DNA from: Lycorma delicatula
Taxonomy: Eukaryota; Arthropoda; Insecta; Hemiptera; Fulgoridae
Direction of reading: 5' to 3'
Assembly: GCF_047948215.1 (NCBI RefSeq)
Contig: NC_134456.1
Coordinates: 63,383,529 to 63,447,528, forward strand
DNA: 64,000 bases
Made by a program: the position numbers and the translations under genes. Shown piece after piece: positions 1-12,382 of the stretch; within the stretch, counting starts at the first letter, position 1, and every line of letters starts with the position of its first letter. The notes beneath the pieces were generated by a model, which worked only from the letters and a program-made list of their open reading frames with translations, had not been told where the DNA came from and did not search any database.

Positions 1-3000
1 AAATTAATAAAAGGAAATTATTTATCTGGACGATTTTTAAAAAAAATACCAATTAAATTAAATTGGCTTTTTAAATGTTGATGCATTCATTTCGTTAATA
101 TTTCATAAAAATAAATTTTATTTAAGTTTTTTTTTTTTGTATAAATCGAGAAATGTACGTAATAGGCATGAAGTTTACATATTAACAAAACATACATAGG
201 TTTTAAAAATCTAACACAGGTTGGTGTAATTGGAGTGATATTTGCGGTATCCTGTTATTCTATTCTACTCAGTGAGGCTCATTAGTGAGGATGAAAGATC
301 AGCATCAATTCAGCAGTTGTAAACAGCAAGACTAGACGGAATACTCTTGGTTGTAACGAAGGATTTCTCTTACAAAACAAATAGATTTTCCTGGACGTTG
401 CTAATTATGATGAATTATGAATATTTAGTTATACCATATTTATTTTAAATAGACTTCGATTTATAAATTAAAATTAAATGTTTTAAAAACCGATCATTTA
501 TTAAATTTCTCATTTTTGTAAATGATCTTCAAGTTTATCTTTCTAAATAAGCATTTGTGTACTTTTATATTATACAATTTTTCATCTGTCTGTTATGATT
601 AATGGTTTACATATTTTATTTTTGGTTGTCGTGTGATGCTGTAAGATTTAAATTAAAATAACTGCAAATAAGGATATGGATATTTTTAACTGAAAAAAAA
701 AAAATTCGGTTAGTTCGGTCATTAGAATTCATTCAACGGTAAGGTTTCACACATAATCAAACTGAGTTCGAATAATCCCAGTTACTGAACGGTATTTTTA
801 TATTCAGATGGATTTGGATACCCGGCTTTAATTAAGATCTATTTTATCCCTTAGCCAACGGATAGAAAACTCAAACCTGGAACAAATCCCTTGGGAGACA
901 GCCGTAATCATATCATATCAAGGACTCAATGGTTCCACATATTTTCTTATCTTTAGCATAGTTCCAACAACAGTCGTCTGTCCTACCTTCTCAGAACTCA
1001 AAACTGTAATGAAAAATAAAATATAAGAAAAATAGAAGGATGGTGAGGTACAAAATAAACAACTCCACTCGCGGCTAGATTCAGGATTTTATCTAGAAGC
1101 AGGACTCATTCCTCATCAAGTTTTTCTGAGAAAATTACAAGATAAAAGTATGTGTTTTCATCTTGACATATAATGATTTTAATATCTTGTGTTCATTAGG
1201 TTAAATAAGTGGCTAAAAAGCTGATTCTTTCCCTAAATTTAAAATCTATCTGAAGCAGTTCACGCTTTCTTTTTTCCTGATTTCTAACATTGGAAGTTAT
1301 TGAACTATACAGCGACCAACCAGATTTCTTCAACAAGATGCCTTCTAAGATCTTTTTTCGGAAGAAAAAATGATAAAATGTTCACGTGGGATTTTTTGAA
1401 TTTATAAAAAAATTATAACATTTTTATTATATTGTCCTTTACCGATTATTTGTTTATTCATTAAAAAATAAGTTATTTCATTATGAAAGATTTTACGCAA
1501 ATTATAAAATTTTATAATATCTGGAACAATGACTAGGGTATACGAAGTTCTATTACTTGAAGGAATATAAATTTGGAAAATTTCCGCTCACTTGCATGGC
1601 GCTATCGACCTTAATGAGAAAACGGATCAGAGTTTCTGTTTAACTGTCAGCTCCTAATGGCATGGAGATAACGTCAATACATTCACTTTATCAACTGATT
1701 AGGGTCGGATTCTTACGGTAGTATGAGTCCTTATCGTTTAGAACAGGCAAGAAAGTTGAACAATAATACCCAGGGTGAGCTCTGAGCTATCCAGGTGGTG
1801 TTTCAAGCATAGTTTGCGGGTGGTGTCCTCTGGACTTGAGCTACTGCATGTCACACATGAATACCATGGCGAATAGCGGACGGTTCCAGGTTGGATCCAA
1901 TCCTTTAGCCTGGTTTTTCGTCGGTGCTCTGGCTTGCACGATAATTCGGTTGACGTAGGATGATTTCATCGATGTAGAAAATGGTAATTTCCGAATGACT
2001 ATTGAGCTCGAACCAGGTCGCCTTCAAAAAATAATCAACACTAGCGGAAGGGATATTTTACTGCTCTTAATACAATGATCTCCACTAATGATAGTGTACT
2101 CAAAAGTACAACATTAGAGCACTTTACAGTTGATGTATTCAAAATTCAGACTTGGTTATCACTACCCTTGATGCGGAGATAGTACCATTAGAACAAGAAA
2201 TATGCGTAATATTTATCATTACGATGAGTGTTCAAAATTGCTTATAAGTAGAGGAAAAGTTTTGAAACACATTTTTGTTGAATAGTGTAGATAAGAATAT
2301 CGCTCAGTAAAATGTTTATAAACATTTTTAAACATTTAATTTTAATGTACAATTAAGATTTAAAATTTTCATCGTAGTTAGGCTCATCTTGTTGAAAATA
2401 CTGTTGGAATATATTTATTTTTCAAGAATTACTTTTTTGTATTGTGATTTCAAAAACGAAGTAATAATATAAAAATCGACACATGTATTATGCTTCAAAA
2501 TACAAGTTATGTCGATAATAATAGTTTAACTTATTCGATACTTAATATAAAATTTATTCAGGAAGTTAGAAAAAAATTGGTTTATGTATTCCCGTTTACA
2601 GTGATTTATTTCAAGAATTTTAAGATTTTAACAATAAAGTTAAATAAAGAATAACCGTGGCCTGAAGAAAGATAAATTATTAGGTTTATTAAGCAAAGTT
2701 CAATTGTCTTCCAGTTAAACTACGTTTGGATCAGAAGCAGAGGGGATTTGTAAATTAAACCAGGTGACAAATGGAAGTTTGATAAAGAGAACGGACCGTA
2801 GCAGAGATAAGTGAACAGGCTGCCTGTTATTACAGGGAACTGTAAATATGGGGGGCTTATTGTCCCCTACTTCGCATCGCTTTTGTTCTTTAACCGACTC
2901 TAATTCACCCTACATAATGCACACTCGTGGAGGCTGAAAGTTTGACTCAATTTGTCCCTTTGTTATTCCACATAGCCCATTTATTCCTGTGGAATAGCCA

Positions 3001-4547
3001 CTATTAAAAAAAGTAATTTTAAGCTGAAAGGCTTACTGAAACACATATTTCTTTACTTATATGTTTTTCATTTTCTATAATGACATGAAAAATGATTGCC
3101 CGTTATAACTGACAATGTTTGAATGTAAAGATGGAATAATTTCAATCAATTCTTGTTTAAGAATGAATATATTTGAAGTTTTCGTTAATATATTACAATT
3201 ATTAAATTATTTAACTAAATTAATGCAGTTTGTTCGTAATTATTTACAATTATTTACTTACTGTTAAGAATATAACGTCGGGGTTGTAAAATTGTTTTGC
3301 ATTATAACATATACGTTGTGGTTTTTCACAATTTATCCTATTTCAAAATAAAATAATTTGATTTTCCAGACTTAAAGAAATAAATTAAGAAGTGTTTTGG
3401 ACATTTCGTGTTTAAGGATGGGCTGAAAATGTTGTAGGTATTTTATTTTGTCCATTCTGGTCTATTATTTTTGATGATTTCCTTTTGTTAAATGCTGGAT
3501 AGTAAGAACGTAAATTACGGTAAAAATTTCAAGCCGGTGAAAATTGTTGGAAATGGTACAGAGCGGTTCCGCCGAAATAACAGAGGGGATGCAAAATGTA
3601 CATATAATAATAAATAAGGGAGGATACAGTGGAAGGGGTAGATTTATATCTGGTCCATTGTCTTGCGCAGGGTGCCTGTCGTCTGCATCCCTCGTGACTT
3701 ACCTCCGACTCCGTCTCTTGGCTTATATGATTTCTTTGCTTTAATCCTTTTTCGATGCACTGAAATCTGGTGTTGGTTTTCTAATGAATTATTCCATATA
3801 ACATTTTTTTAATATAAATAAGACCATTTTCATGTTTTTAAAACTGAAAAAAAAATCCTTAAAACAAAGTGTAGAATTATTTTCATAATTATTCAAATAT
3901 TTTTGAGATATTAAAGTTTCCGAAAATAATTTATTGTGTTTGAGAGAATATTACACAGTACTTTATCTTTTTAAATAAAAATAGAAAATAGCTTGTCCAT
4001 ACGCTTACCAACAAACTGCTTGAATTAAATGGACTAGTTAAGTTACAGTCTGCATATTCTGTTGTACTCTCTTTATTCAACAGTTTCTCTATTTCATTTT
4101 TAGAACAAAGATTAACGCGATAGTTTGGATTTATTAAATACATTTATCTATTTTTCATAATATATATTTTATAGAAACCGAGTTTTATTGTGTCATATAC
4201 AAATATGTATAAAATTATATTTACACTCGGTTTCGTTGGTAAAAACCATAAGTAAATTTCATCACAATAAGTAAGTGCAAAGAAGTTTTCTTGAAATACC
4301 TTAATTCGATACATTCTAAAAGCATCAGTAGCAAATCAAAGAGAGCATATGCAGTGATAACGTCTACAGAACTCAAAAAATCCATAAAAATTATACCTTA
4401 AACGAAAACCATGAAGTAAAAGAAAAGTAATATAAGAACAAATAACATCAGAAAAATAAACATACACATTAATATAAATACTTAGATAATGCACAACTCA
4501 AGAAGAGAAGCCTCGTCCTGATTATCACTAACAGGTTACTAGGTCGA
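1..4547. other. Unannotated AT-rich DNA with GC-richer patches
   Basis: No gene or recognisable repeat was found here. The base is AT-rich with stop codons in all frames. Four patches are visibly richer in G+C: about 860-1010, 1590-2040, 2640-2990 and 3540-3740. None gives a protein I recognise; the best open frame near 3544-3744 is 66 codons and low-complexity at its end. The 1590-2040 patch could be a decayed transposable element or an exon, but nothing in it decides this. Confidence 0.5.
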
Positions 4548-4785
4548 AGTCGAGAGTTCTAAGGTTTAAATCCTAGTAAAGGCAGTTACTTTTATACGGA
4601 TTTGAATACTAGATCGTGGATATCGGTGTTTTTTGGTGGTTGGGTTGCAATTAAGCACACATCTCAGGAATGGTCGACCTGAGACTGTACAAGACTACAC
4701 TTCATTTACATTCATCCATATCATCCTCATTTCATCCTTTGAAGTAATACCTTACGGCGATTCCGGAGGATAAACAGAAAAAAGG
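4548..4785 (+). mobile_element. tRNA-derived SINE, 5'-truncated copy
   Basis: This is one of four same-strand copies of a SINE also found at 32488, 41864 and 56081. It shares the body that runs from the tRNA-like B-box region (a diverged form of GTTCAAGTCC) through the conserved GGATTTGAATACTAGATCGT, GGTGGTTGGGTT and CTCAGGAATGGTCG stretches to the A-rich end (GGAGGATAAACAG). The tRNA A box is missing, so the head is truncated or decayed. It lies against a jockey-type RT remnant at its right side. I see no convincing target duplication. Confidence 0.75.
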
Positions 4786-4789
4786 TCTA

Positions 4790-5565
4790 ATACATGTTGC
4801 CGCTTTAGCCGATTTTACTTCATCTCCATTGTCCAAAATGTTTACAGCTTGATGGTTGAGATGGTTCTTTAAACTTCATTTTGTACGTAGTTGCCAATCG
4901 ATTGACTTCTCGAACATACGGCGGTAACCTTAAGCAATCATGGATTTCAGCTTCCGATGAACCGTGGGGCTGCGTCATGAATCTCAAAAAATTATTCTGG
5001 AAGAGGTGAATAGTCTACATTGCTAATAGTTGCCTTGCCCCTGAGTTGGATTCCGTATGTCCAAGTCTGTTTTATGATAACTTTGTACAATACTAGCTTG
5101 TTAGAGGCGGACATATCCGATTTCCTGCGTATTAACCAGTATAGCTTCCTAAACTTGATATTTATCTGTTTTTTTTTTCTTTAATATGAACCTTCCGTGT
5201 TAAATGACGATCTAGGTGAACACCTAAATACCGTACTTTCCAAGTTTGCAGGATGTTTTCCCTTCATCTAAATGAATTCCTGGGCAGTTACCCCCTTCTC
5301 GTCGAGAAAGTCATACGAGTCGACTTCGTTTGATTCACCTGTATTTTCCATTTCCTCATTCACTCAGCTAGAACTTCTAATCACGACTGCAACCTAGCTG
5401 CGGCTTGAGTTGGATCATCATCGACGGCAATGATTTTAGTGTCATCGGCAAACGTGCAATAGTATGTGTCGTTCGTAACAGGAATTCCGCAGTGAAGGCG
5501 GAGTCTTATCTAACCAGACCTTATCGAATGCTTGCTGGTCATCTAGAAAGGCAGCAGCAGAAAAA
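4790..5565 (-). pseudogene. Jockey-type LINE reverse transcriptase remnant
   Basis: Read on the minus strand, this encodes the C-terminal half of a non-LTR RT. The catalytic box appears as TFADDTKIIAVDDDP (the FADD codons are at 5441-5452). It is followed by LAEWMRKWKIQVNQTKST, then by YLGVHLDRHLT and later fragments in other frames. This arrangement (FADDT, then a WxxKWKIxxNxxKS block, then YLGVxLD) is characteristic of the jockey clade of non-LTR retrotransposons. Several in-frame stops and frameshifts break it, and there is no full RT, endonuclease or ORF1. It is an old, truncated insertion, and its 3' side meets the SINE at 4548-4785. Confidence 0.75.
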
Positions 5566-7617
5566 ATTATTTTTTTCTCCTCTAAGCATTTGGTGACAAC
5601 ATATATATATATATAATATCTGAATTTTTAAATTTTTTTATACACTATGAATAATTTCATGAAACAGTTTACAGGCAAATCGATGTTTTTATTTTTATTT
5701 TTTACCTTTATAGGTCCGCCTTATTGAATTTTTTCAAAAGGTTCTTACTATGCTATATATAAAAAATCAATTTTTTTAATGTAATTTTTAATTTTGAAAT
5801 CGTCTTGTGTAGTAGCTAGTCATTATTAAAATGAATAAATAAAACATTACGCAACACCTTGCGTGTTTTGTGTCATTACAAAAATAATAATTCTTTTTTA
5901 AAAGTGATTTTTTAAAGCCCAGTGGGTTTGTAGTTCCGACTTTGAATAAAACGCTACTAAAATTTAAAAGTTTTTTCTTATTAAAAAAGTAAGTCTGAAT
6001 TTTTTGAATCTAATGAGACAAGTATGACTGTTTTAAAGCGATCTTAGAATGAATTTCTTTATGTGAAATTTATTATTACTAAGAGGCATGCTTGAAGAGA
6101 TGCGATGTACAGATTATGATAATTTTCATGAAGACGTCAACTTCTGCATTCATCTATATCATCTTTTACTATTGATCTCCTTCCTTGCTAGTATTATTTA
6201 AAATTTTCTCTGTAAGCGTACTTTTACTCGGTTAAAAACTTCTGTATCACCACTCAAAACTTATCTTAAATTTTTAAGCTACATTAAAGTAAATCAAATG
6301 GAGAAAAGTAAACTTTTTACAGTTTCAAAGAAATATTAAAACTGTTACATGTGACGCCACTTGTTTTAACTGAAAGATTGGACTTGATAAGTTAATAAAA
6401 ACATCCATAAAATTTGGTTCTTCGATTATAATTTTCTTAGAAAATCGCTTATTTAACTTTTTTGAAATGATGAAATACGGTTTTCAGCTGGACATCCAAA
6501 TATGACGACGTACTTGTTTTGCCACTTCAAAACTTTCTTTTTCTAGTTCGTAGGAAATATGGAAGAACTTCGAACAGTTTAATTATGAATAATTTGTATT
6601 AACATATAAAGTTGTTGAATTATGTGGTCGCAATTTAATACTACTTATATTTCTGGACCGTAATAAATTTGATTGACTAATACATCGTACCTGTTGAATT
6701 GAAATATATTTTTTTCAAATTTGAATTATTTAATTTTAAATTCGTAATCGAAGAGAACAATTTTACAAATAAAATATTAAATTCTCATTTTTTATTGAGA
6801 CCTTTTATATTTAATAAAAAGAAAAAAAATTGATATTTTTACGTAATACATAGCAAGGTGTAATATAATATATTGTATTATTGTTAATTTATTACCACTA
6901 TACATTGTGGAAATTTTCGATTTTTAAAAAAAAATAAAATAATGGGATTTATAGTCGCTTATAAGATAAAATGTACTATGATGTAGGTATTTACTTTTGA
7001 ATGTGGTTAATCAAATTTTCCGTAACTTAGAATTAAATTAACGGCAATGAATAATTTATTTCCACCGGTGGAGTAAACTCGTGCTTTTGGTGAATTATTT
7101 ATATCGGCCTTGCTTAATCGTAGTTTCTAACGCGTTTCTAAATAAACGTTTAAAACATTAATTTACCAGTATTCAGATACACTAGTGACAGAATAACTTA
7201 TGCAGTTTACGTTTAAATTCTTTGTAATATACCTTCACCAGAAATTCTAGTAGGGAATATTTGCATTATTGACTAAATGAGGAGCGGATTATAGAGTACT
7301 TTGTTGGAAAGTGACACTCAATGAACACAGATTAGAGGTCAGGTACCGTTTCAAAGGGATTTCTCCCTTACTTGTTTCCCAGTTGAATATACTTGTACCA
7401 TTCTATAGTCTTGTACAACAATTTAACTAGGTATGTATTCCTTATCGTTAATGTTAATACTAATAGCAATTTACATAATTTTGAAACTCTTTTTAAGTTG
7501 ATAGAAAAGTATTGAGAAGTACAAAATAAACAAATTAACAATTTTAAAAAAATACTCCGGAAATGTATATATGGAAAAATGCACACTGAATTGTAAATAT
7601 GAAATAAAAATAATTTT
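5566..7617. other. Unannotated AT-rich DNA
   Basis: There is a short (TA)n run at about 5599-5617. Otherwise this is AT-rich sequence with homopolymer A and T runs. No ORF resembles a known family, and no repeat shared with the rest of the window was seen. Confidence 0.5.
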
Positions 7618-7740
7618 TTATGGATGACTGAGTTCTGCCTTTCATACGAAAGGTCCCAAGTTCAAATCGTTGCCAGGCTTGGCATTTTTTAAACGCCACA
7701 AAAATTTCTATTTCCAATAAAGAGAATGAAGAAACTTTCC
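7618..7740 (+). repeat. Possible second-type tRNA-derived SINE fragment
   Basis: The block GGATGACTGAG...CTTTCATACGAAAGGTCCC, followed by a B-box-like GTTCAAATC (7660-7668) and then GCCAGGCTTGGCATTTTT, has the layout of a tRNA-derived SINE head. A similar but diverged block lies at 31150-31250 (CTTCACCCGGAAGTCTGGATTCCAATC then GTTTGCCATTTTTC). This is inferred from resemblance only. It could be a decayed tRNA pseudogene instead. Confidence 0.4.
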
Positions 7741-8071
7741 TGTAAATATCTGTTTGATTTTAAGCTGTTTTTATCGACTGAGTAGCTTCCTTATCAAAAC
7801 CTTTTTTAAAGTACTTTATCAAAATTCACATGCACATCCGCTTGAATCATTGAAATAATTCATCAGAATATAAAATAAAGTACAAGATTTTGTTTTTGTA
7901 CAACAAGATTTTGTTGTAGATTTGATTACTAATGGTGTTTATCAGCATGTCGGTTTTTTAAAAACTCTATTCTTTTACGTAAATATCACTATTATTCCAG
8001 TACTAGAGCGTGGTTAAAACGTTTACAGAACTGTGAAACTAGATCACGTGAAGAAGTAAAAAAGAAAAAAA
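7741..8071. other. Unannotated AT-rich DNA
   Basis: AT-rich sequence between the possible SINE fragment and the R700 fragment. Nothing was recognised in it. Confidence 0.5.
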
Positions 8072-8215
8072 TCTGATGTGGGCTGATGACTTCCTTGGTC
8101 GCCTATTAAATTACACGTATTCATTTTTTTAAAAATGAAAATACATAAAATTTTATTACCTTAATAACTTCTGATATTTTTACATATTTTTTTAAAAACT
8201 ATTTTAACAACAGTT
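8072..8215 (+). repeat. R700 repeat, partial copy (first ~145 bp)
   Basis: This stretch matches the first part of the R700 copy at 8641: a GATGTGGGCTGATGACTTCC-like start, GCCTATTAAATTACAC, then AAAATACATAAAATTTTATT and TAATAACTTCTGATATTTTT. It stops after about 145 bp. The full-length neighbour begins ~570 bp downstream in the same orientation. Confidence 0.65.
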
Positions 8216-8640
8216 TGTTCATAAATGTAAAAGAATGATTCATTATTTGATAAAATATGTATGTTTAACGTGTAAAATGAAAGTTATCTCTTGTAATACT
8301 CATCATTATATCAGATTACAGTACATGTTATGTTTTTATAGTACATGATTATTTTATATTGTACATTACTTGAACACTTCTCGACCTCATCACTCAGCCT
8401 AGCAAAATACGAAATTCTCGTATATTTTCACGTAGATCCTCAAAGAAAAAAAATTAATATATTTATGTATTAAGAGATTGTAATATGAAGAAAAATTAAT
8501 TGATCGAAGGATTTTGTTCTTTCAAGAAGAATAAATAAACACGTATTTGAACCTATATTTTATTCATACGTACCTTGGTTTGTTTTTCAGTTATAAAAAA
8601 TCTACGTTTTTGTCTTTTAAGTTTGAGATATTAACACATA
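8216..8640. other. Unannotated AT-rich DNA between R700 copies
   Basis: AT-rich sequence without recognisable coding or repeat content, lying between the partial and full R700 copies. Confidence 0.5.
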
Positions 8641-9330
8641 AAAATCCGATCTGGACAACACTTGACTTCCTTATATGCCTATTAAATTACACATATACAT
8701 TTTTTTTAAAGTGAAAGTACATAAAATGTTATTTCATTAATAACTTCTGATATTTTTTAATTTTTTTAATTTTATTGTTATTATTGAATTATTTTTATCT
8801 AAAACTATTTTTACAATCATAAGTTAGTAATTATTAATAAATCAATATATTTAAATTAAAAAAAGTTAAAAAAAAAGAGATGAAGTCGGATTCGAACCGA
8901 TGTGCCTTCCCTTGTAAGATCCAAATATTTCATTAATTAAAATTTTATTTGGCTATAACCTTGAAATTAAGTACCATTTATGATACATCGTTGAAAATCT
9001 CTCAATGAGAGCTTATTACTGCAGTTAAGAAAAAATCCAAAATCTAATTTTTTGGGGATTTTGGGTTTTTTGGACACTTTTGGTCCAGACGATTGTAATC
9101 AAAAGGGGAAGTGCACAACTAGATGTTACAACAGTCCTAAATCGAAAATTTCACATCTACGACTAATCGTTTTTGAGTTATGCGAGGTACGTACATACGT
9201 ACGTACAGATGTCACGCCCACCTTGTCAAAATGGATTCAGGGATGGTTAAAATGGATATTTCCGTTGAAATCTGAAAACTGAAATTTTTCGATGATTACA
9301 ATACTTCCTTTATTTCGCACAAAGAAGTAA
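8641..9330 (+). repeat. R700 interspersed repeat, nearly full copy A
   Basis: This ~690-bp repeat is shared with 31719-32399 (same strand) and 49373-49985 (opposite strand). Conserved landmarks in order are ATCTGGACA-CACTTGACTTCC, ATTAAATTACACATAT, TAATAACTTCTGAT, GGATTCGAACCGATGTG (minus-strand tRNA-like B box GGTTCGAATCC), CTCTCAATGAGAGCTTATTA, ACTGCAGT, GTCCTAAATC, ACTAATCGTTTTTGAGTTAT, ACGTACGTACAGA, ATGGATTCAGGGATGG and a terminal ACTTCC...GAAGTAA. It has no coding capacity; a 76-codon open frame at 9052-9282 is incidental. The class is unknown. It could be a composite SINE, a MITE or another non-autonomous element. Confidence 0.75.
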
Positions 9331-9621
9331 TAAAATATACGATCAAGTTCAAGATTAGATCCAGAATTTACTCAATGAACGTTTTAAAAATTTCATCGAA
9401 TCGGTCCACGTGTTTCAAAATATGATAGTACAGATATGCCAATTATCTCACAGGTCTGACGCATATGCGAATTTGTTAGTTGTGATTCTAAGGATAATCT
9501 AAACAGTGACGACAGCTTTGAATTGTTATTTCAGTTCTTATACTATTATATCATGATATAATAATATTATATCACATTATTAAAACAGGATGGTTATTTT
9601 GGTATATTTTATTATAATAAT
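9331..9621. other. AT-rich spacer between R700 and LINE
   Basis: AT-rich sequence including a TATCATGATATA-type palindrome near 9550. No gene was found. Confidence 0.5.
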
Positions 9622-9632
9622 TTTGTTATGTT
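9622..9632. repeat. Target-site duplication, left copy (LINE 1)
   Basis: TTTGTTATGTT here is repeated exactly at 12372-12382. The pair brackets the minus-strand LINE. The last T's merge with the LINE poly(T), so the exact edge has 1-2 bp of ambiguity. Confidence 0.8.
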
Positions 9633-12371
9633 TTTTTTTTGTCTTCAGTCATTTGACTGGTTTGATGCAGCTCTCCAAGATTCCCTATCTAGTGCTAGTC
9701 GTTTCATTTCAGTATACCCTCTACATCCTACATCCCCAACAATTTTTTTTACATATACCAAACGTGGCCTGCCTACACAATGTTTCCCTTCTACCTGTCC
9801 TTCCAATATTAAAGCGACTATTCCAGGATGCCTTAGTATGTGGCCTATAAGTCTGTCTCTTCTTTTAACTCTATTTTTCCAAATACTTCTTTCTTCATCT
9901 ATTTGCCGCAATACCTCTTCATTTGTCACTTTATCCACCCATCTGATTTTTAACATACTCCTATAGCACCACATTTCAAAAGCTTCTAATCTTTTCTTCT
10001 CAGATACGCCGATCGTCCAAGTTTCACTTCCATATAAAGCAACACTCCAAACATACACTTTCAAAAATCATTTCCTGTCATTTAAATTAATTTTTGATGT
10101 AAACAAATTATATTTCTCACTGAAGGCTCGTTTAGCTTGTGCTATTCGGCATTTTATATCGCTCCTGCTTCGTCCATCTTTAGTAATTCTACTTCCCAAA
10201 TAACAAAATTCTTCTACCTCCATAATCTTTTCTCCTCCTATTTTCACATTTAGTGGTCCATCTTTGTTATTTCTACTACATTTCATTACTTTTGTTTTGT
10301 TCTTGTTTATTTTCATGCGATAGTTCTTGCGTAGGACTTCATCTATGCCGTTCATTGTTTCTTCTAAATCCTTTTTATTCTCGGCTAGAATTACTATATC
10401 ATCAGCAAATCGAAGCATTTTTATCTTTTCACCTTCTACTGTTACTCCGAATCTAAATTGTTCTTTAACATCATTAACTGCTAGTTCCATGTAAAGATTA
10501 GAAAGTAACGGAGACAGGGAACATCCTTGTCGGACTCCCTTTATTATACGGCTTCTTTCTTATGTTCTTCAATTGTTACTGTTGCTGTTTGGTTCCTGTA
10601 CGTGTTAGCAATTGTTCTTCTATCTCTGTATTTTAACCCTAATTTTTTTAAAATGCTGAACATTTTATTCCAGTCTACGTTATCGAATGCCTTTTCTAGG
10701 TCTATAAACGCCAAGTACGTTGGTTTGTTTTTCTTTAGTCTTCCTTCTACTATTAATCTGAGGCCTAAAATTGCTTCCCTTGTCCCTATACCTTTCCTGA
10801 AACCAAATTGGTCGTCTCCTAACACTTCCTCCACTCTCCTCTCAATTCTTCTGTATAGAATTCTAGTTAAGATTTTTGATGCATGACTAGTTAAACTAAT
10901 TGTTCTGTATTCTTCACATTTATCTGCCCCTGCTTTCTTTGGTATCATGACTATAACAATTTTTTTGAAGTCTGACGGAAATTCCCCTTTTTCATAAATA
11001 TTACACACCACTTTGTATAATCTATCAATCGCTTCCTCACCTGCACTGCGCAGTAATTCTACAGATATTCCGTCTATTCCAGGAGCCTTTCTGCCACTTA
11101 AATCGTTTAATGCTCTCTTAAATTCAGATCTCAGTATTGTTTCTCCCATTTCATCCTCCTCAACTTCCTCTTCTTCCTCTATAACACCATTTTCTAATTC
11201 ATTTCCTCCGTATAACTCTTCAATATATTCCACCCATCTATCGACTTTACCTTTCGTATTATATATTGGTGTTCCATCTTTGTTTAACACATTATTAGAT
11301 TTTAATTTATGTACCCCAAAATTTTCCTTAACTTTCCTGTATGCTCCGTCTATTTTACCAATGTTCATTTTTCTTTCCACTTCTGAATACTTTTCTTTAA
11401 TCCACTCTTCTTTCGCCAGTTTGCACTTCCTGTTTATAGCATTTCTTAATTGCCGATAGTTCCTTTTACTTTCTTCATCACTAGCATTCTTATATTTTCT
11501 ACGTTCATCCATCAGCTGCAATATATCGTCTGAAACCCAAGGTTTCTACCAGTTCTCTTTATTCCGCCTAAGTTTGATTCTGCTGATTTAAGAATTTCCT
11601 TTTTAACATTCTCCCATTCCTCTTCTACATGTTCTACCTTATCTTTTTTACTCAGACCTCTTGCGATGTCCTCCTCAAAAATCTTCTTTACCTCCTCTTC
11701 CTCAAGCTTCTCAAAATCCCACCGATTCATCTGACACCTTTTCTTAAGGTTTTTAAACCCCAATCTACATTTCATTATCACCAAATTATGGTCGCTATCA
11801 ATGTCTGCTCCAGGGTAAGTTTTGCAGTCAACGAGTTGATTTCTAAATCTTTGCTTAACCATTATATAATCTATCTGATACCTTGCAGTATCGCCTGGCT
11901 TTTTCCAAGTGTATACTCTTCTATTATGATTTTTAAATTGGGTGTTGGCAATTACTAAATTATACTTCGTGCAAAACTCTATAAGTCGGTCCCCTCTTTC
12001 ATTCCTTTTGCCCAGCCCGTATTCACCCACTATATTTCCTTCCTTGCCTTTTCCAATGCTTGCATTCCAATCTCCAACTATTATTAAATTTTCATCTCCT
12101 TTTACGTGTTTAATTGCTTCATCAATCTCTTCGTATACACACTCTACCTTATCATCATCATGGGCGCTTGTAGGCATATAGACGTTAACAATCGTTGTCG
12201 GTTTAGGTTTTGATTTTATCCTTAAAATCTATCGCTATCCGTCTTGAAATACTCCACTCTCCTCCCTATCTTCTTGTTCATCACGAAATCTACTCCTGCC
12301 TGCCCATTATTTGACGCTGAGTTAATTACTCTAAAGTCACCTGCCCAAAAGTCGCCTTCCTCTTCCTCTTC
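9633..12371 (-). mobile_element. 5'-truncated non-LTR retrotransposon, RTE/BovB-like (copy 1)
   Basis: A ~2.74-kb LINE in antisense orientation. The poly(A) tail is the T-run at 9633-9640, and the 5' end is cut inside the endonuclease domain at 12371. It is flanked by an 11-bp TSD. It is nearly identical along its length to the copy at 45443-48120 but extends ~85 bp further 5'. The extra part continues the endonuclease frame (FWAGDFRVINSASNNGQAG), so the truncation points of the two copies are independent. The 3' end is the GTCTTCAGTCATTTGACTGG block shared with the third derivative at 34488-35383. Confidence 0.93.
9645..12360 (-). pseudogene. LINE endonuclease/reverse transcriptase pseudogene (copy 1)
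   Basis: On the minus strand this is one polyprotein gene broken into four frames: endonuclease (about 12177-11512), N-terminal and central RT (11521-10544), RT with FADD (10490-10068) and the C-terminal domain (10064-9645). Visible motifs are VGDWNASIG, YQIDYIMV and SDHNLV of an apurinic-type endonuclease, GRKAPGIDGIS, AFIDLEKAFD (RT motif A), RFADDIVILAE (motif C), and the C-terminal block YGSETWTIGVSEKKRLEAFE with DRESWRAAS, as in BovB/RTE-type LINEs. Compared with copy 2, the lesions are a deletion near 12225, a 1-bp loss near 11545, an indel with stop near 10545 (removing motif B GVRQGCSLSP from frame) and a nonsense change at about 10065-10068. The gene is dead. Confidence 0.9.
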
Positions 12372-12382
12372 TTTGTTATGTT
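12372..12382. repeat. Target-site duplication, right copy (LINE 1)
   Basis: TTTGTTATGTT is identical to 9622-9632. Confidence 0.8.

Noticed and set aside
1590..2040. GC-richer stretch considered as a LINE or rRNA fragment
   Set aside because: Neither strand gives a recognisable protein motif, and the sequence does not read as rRNA that I can recognise.
8881..8930. Possible tRNA gene (GGTTCGAATCC on the minus strand)
   Set aside because: There is only a T-arm-like box, with no A box at tRNA distance and no cloverleaf. The same block recurs in the R700 repeats.
11013..11459. 148-codon plus-strand frame (and its twin at 46840-47286)
   Set aside because: Both lie antisense inside the LINE RT region, and their Ser/Phe/Leu-rich composition is that of a reverse-frame shadow. 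Conservation between the two follows from LINE identity.
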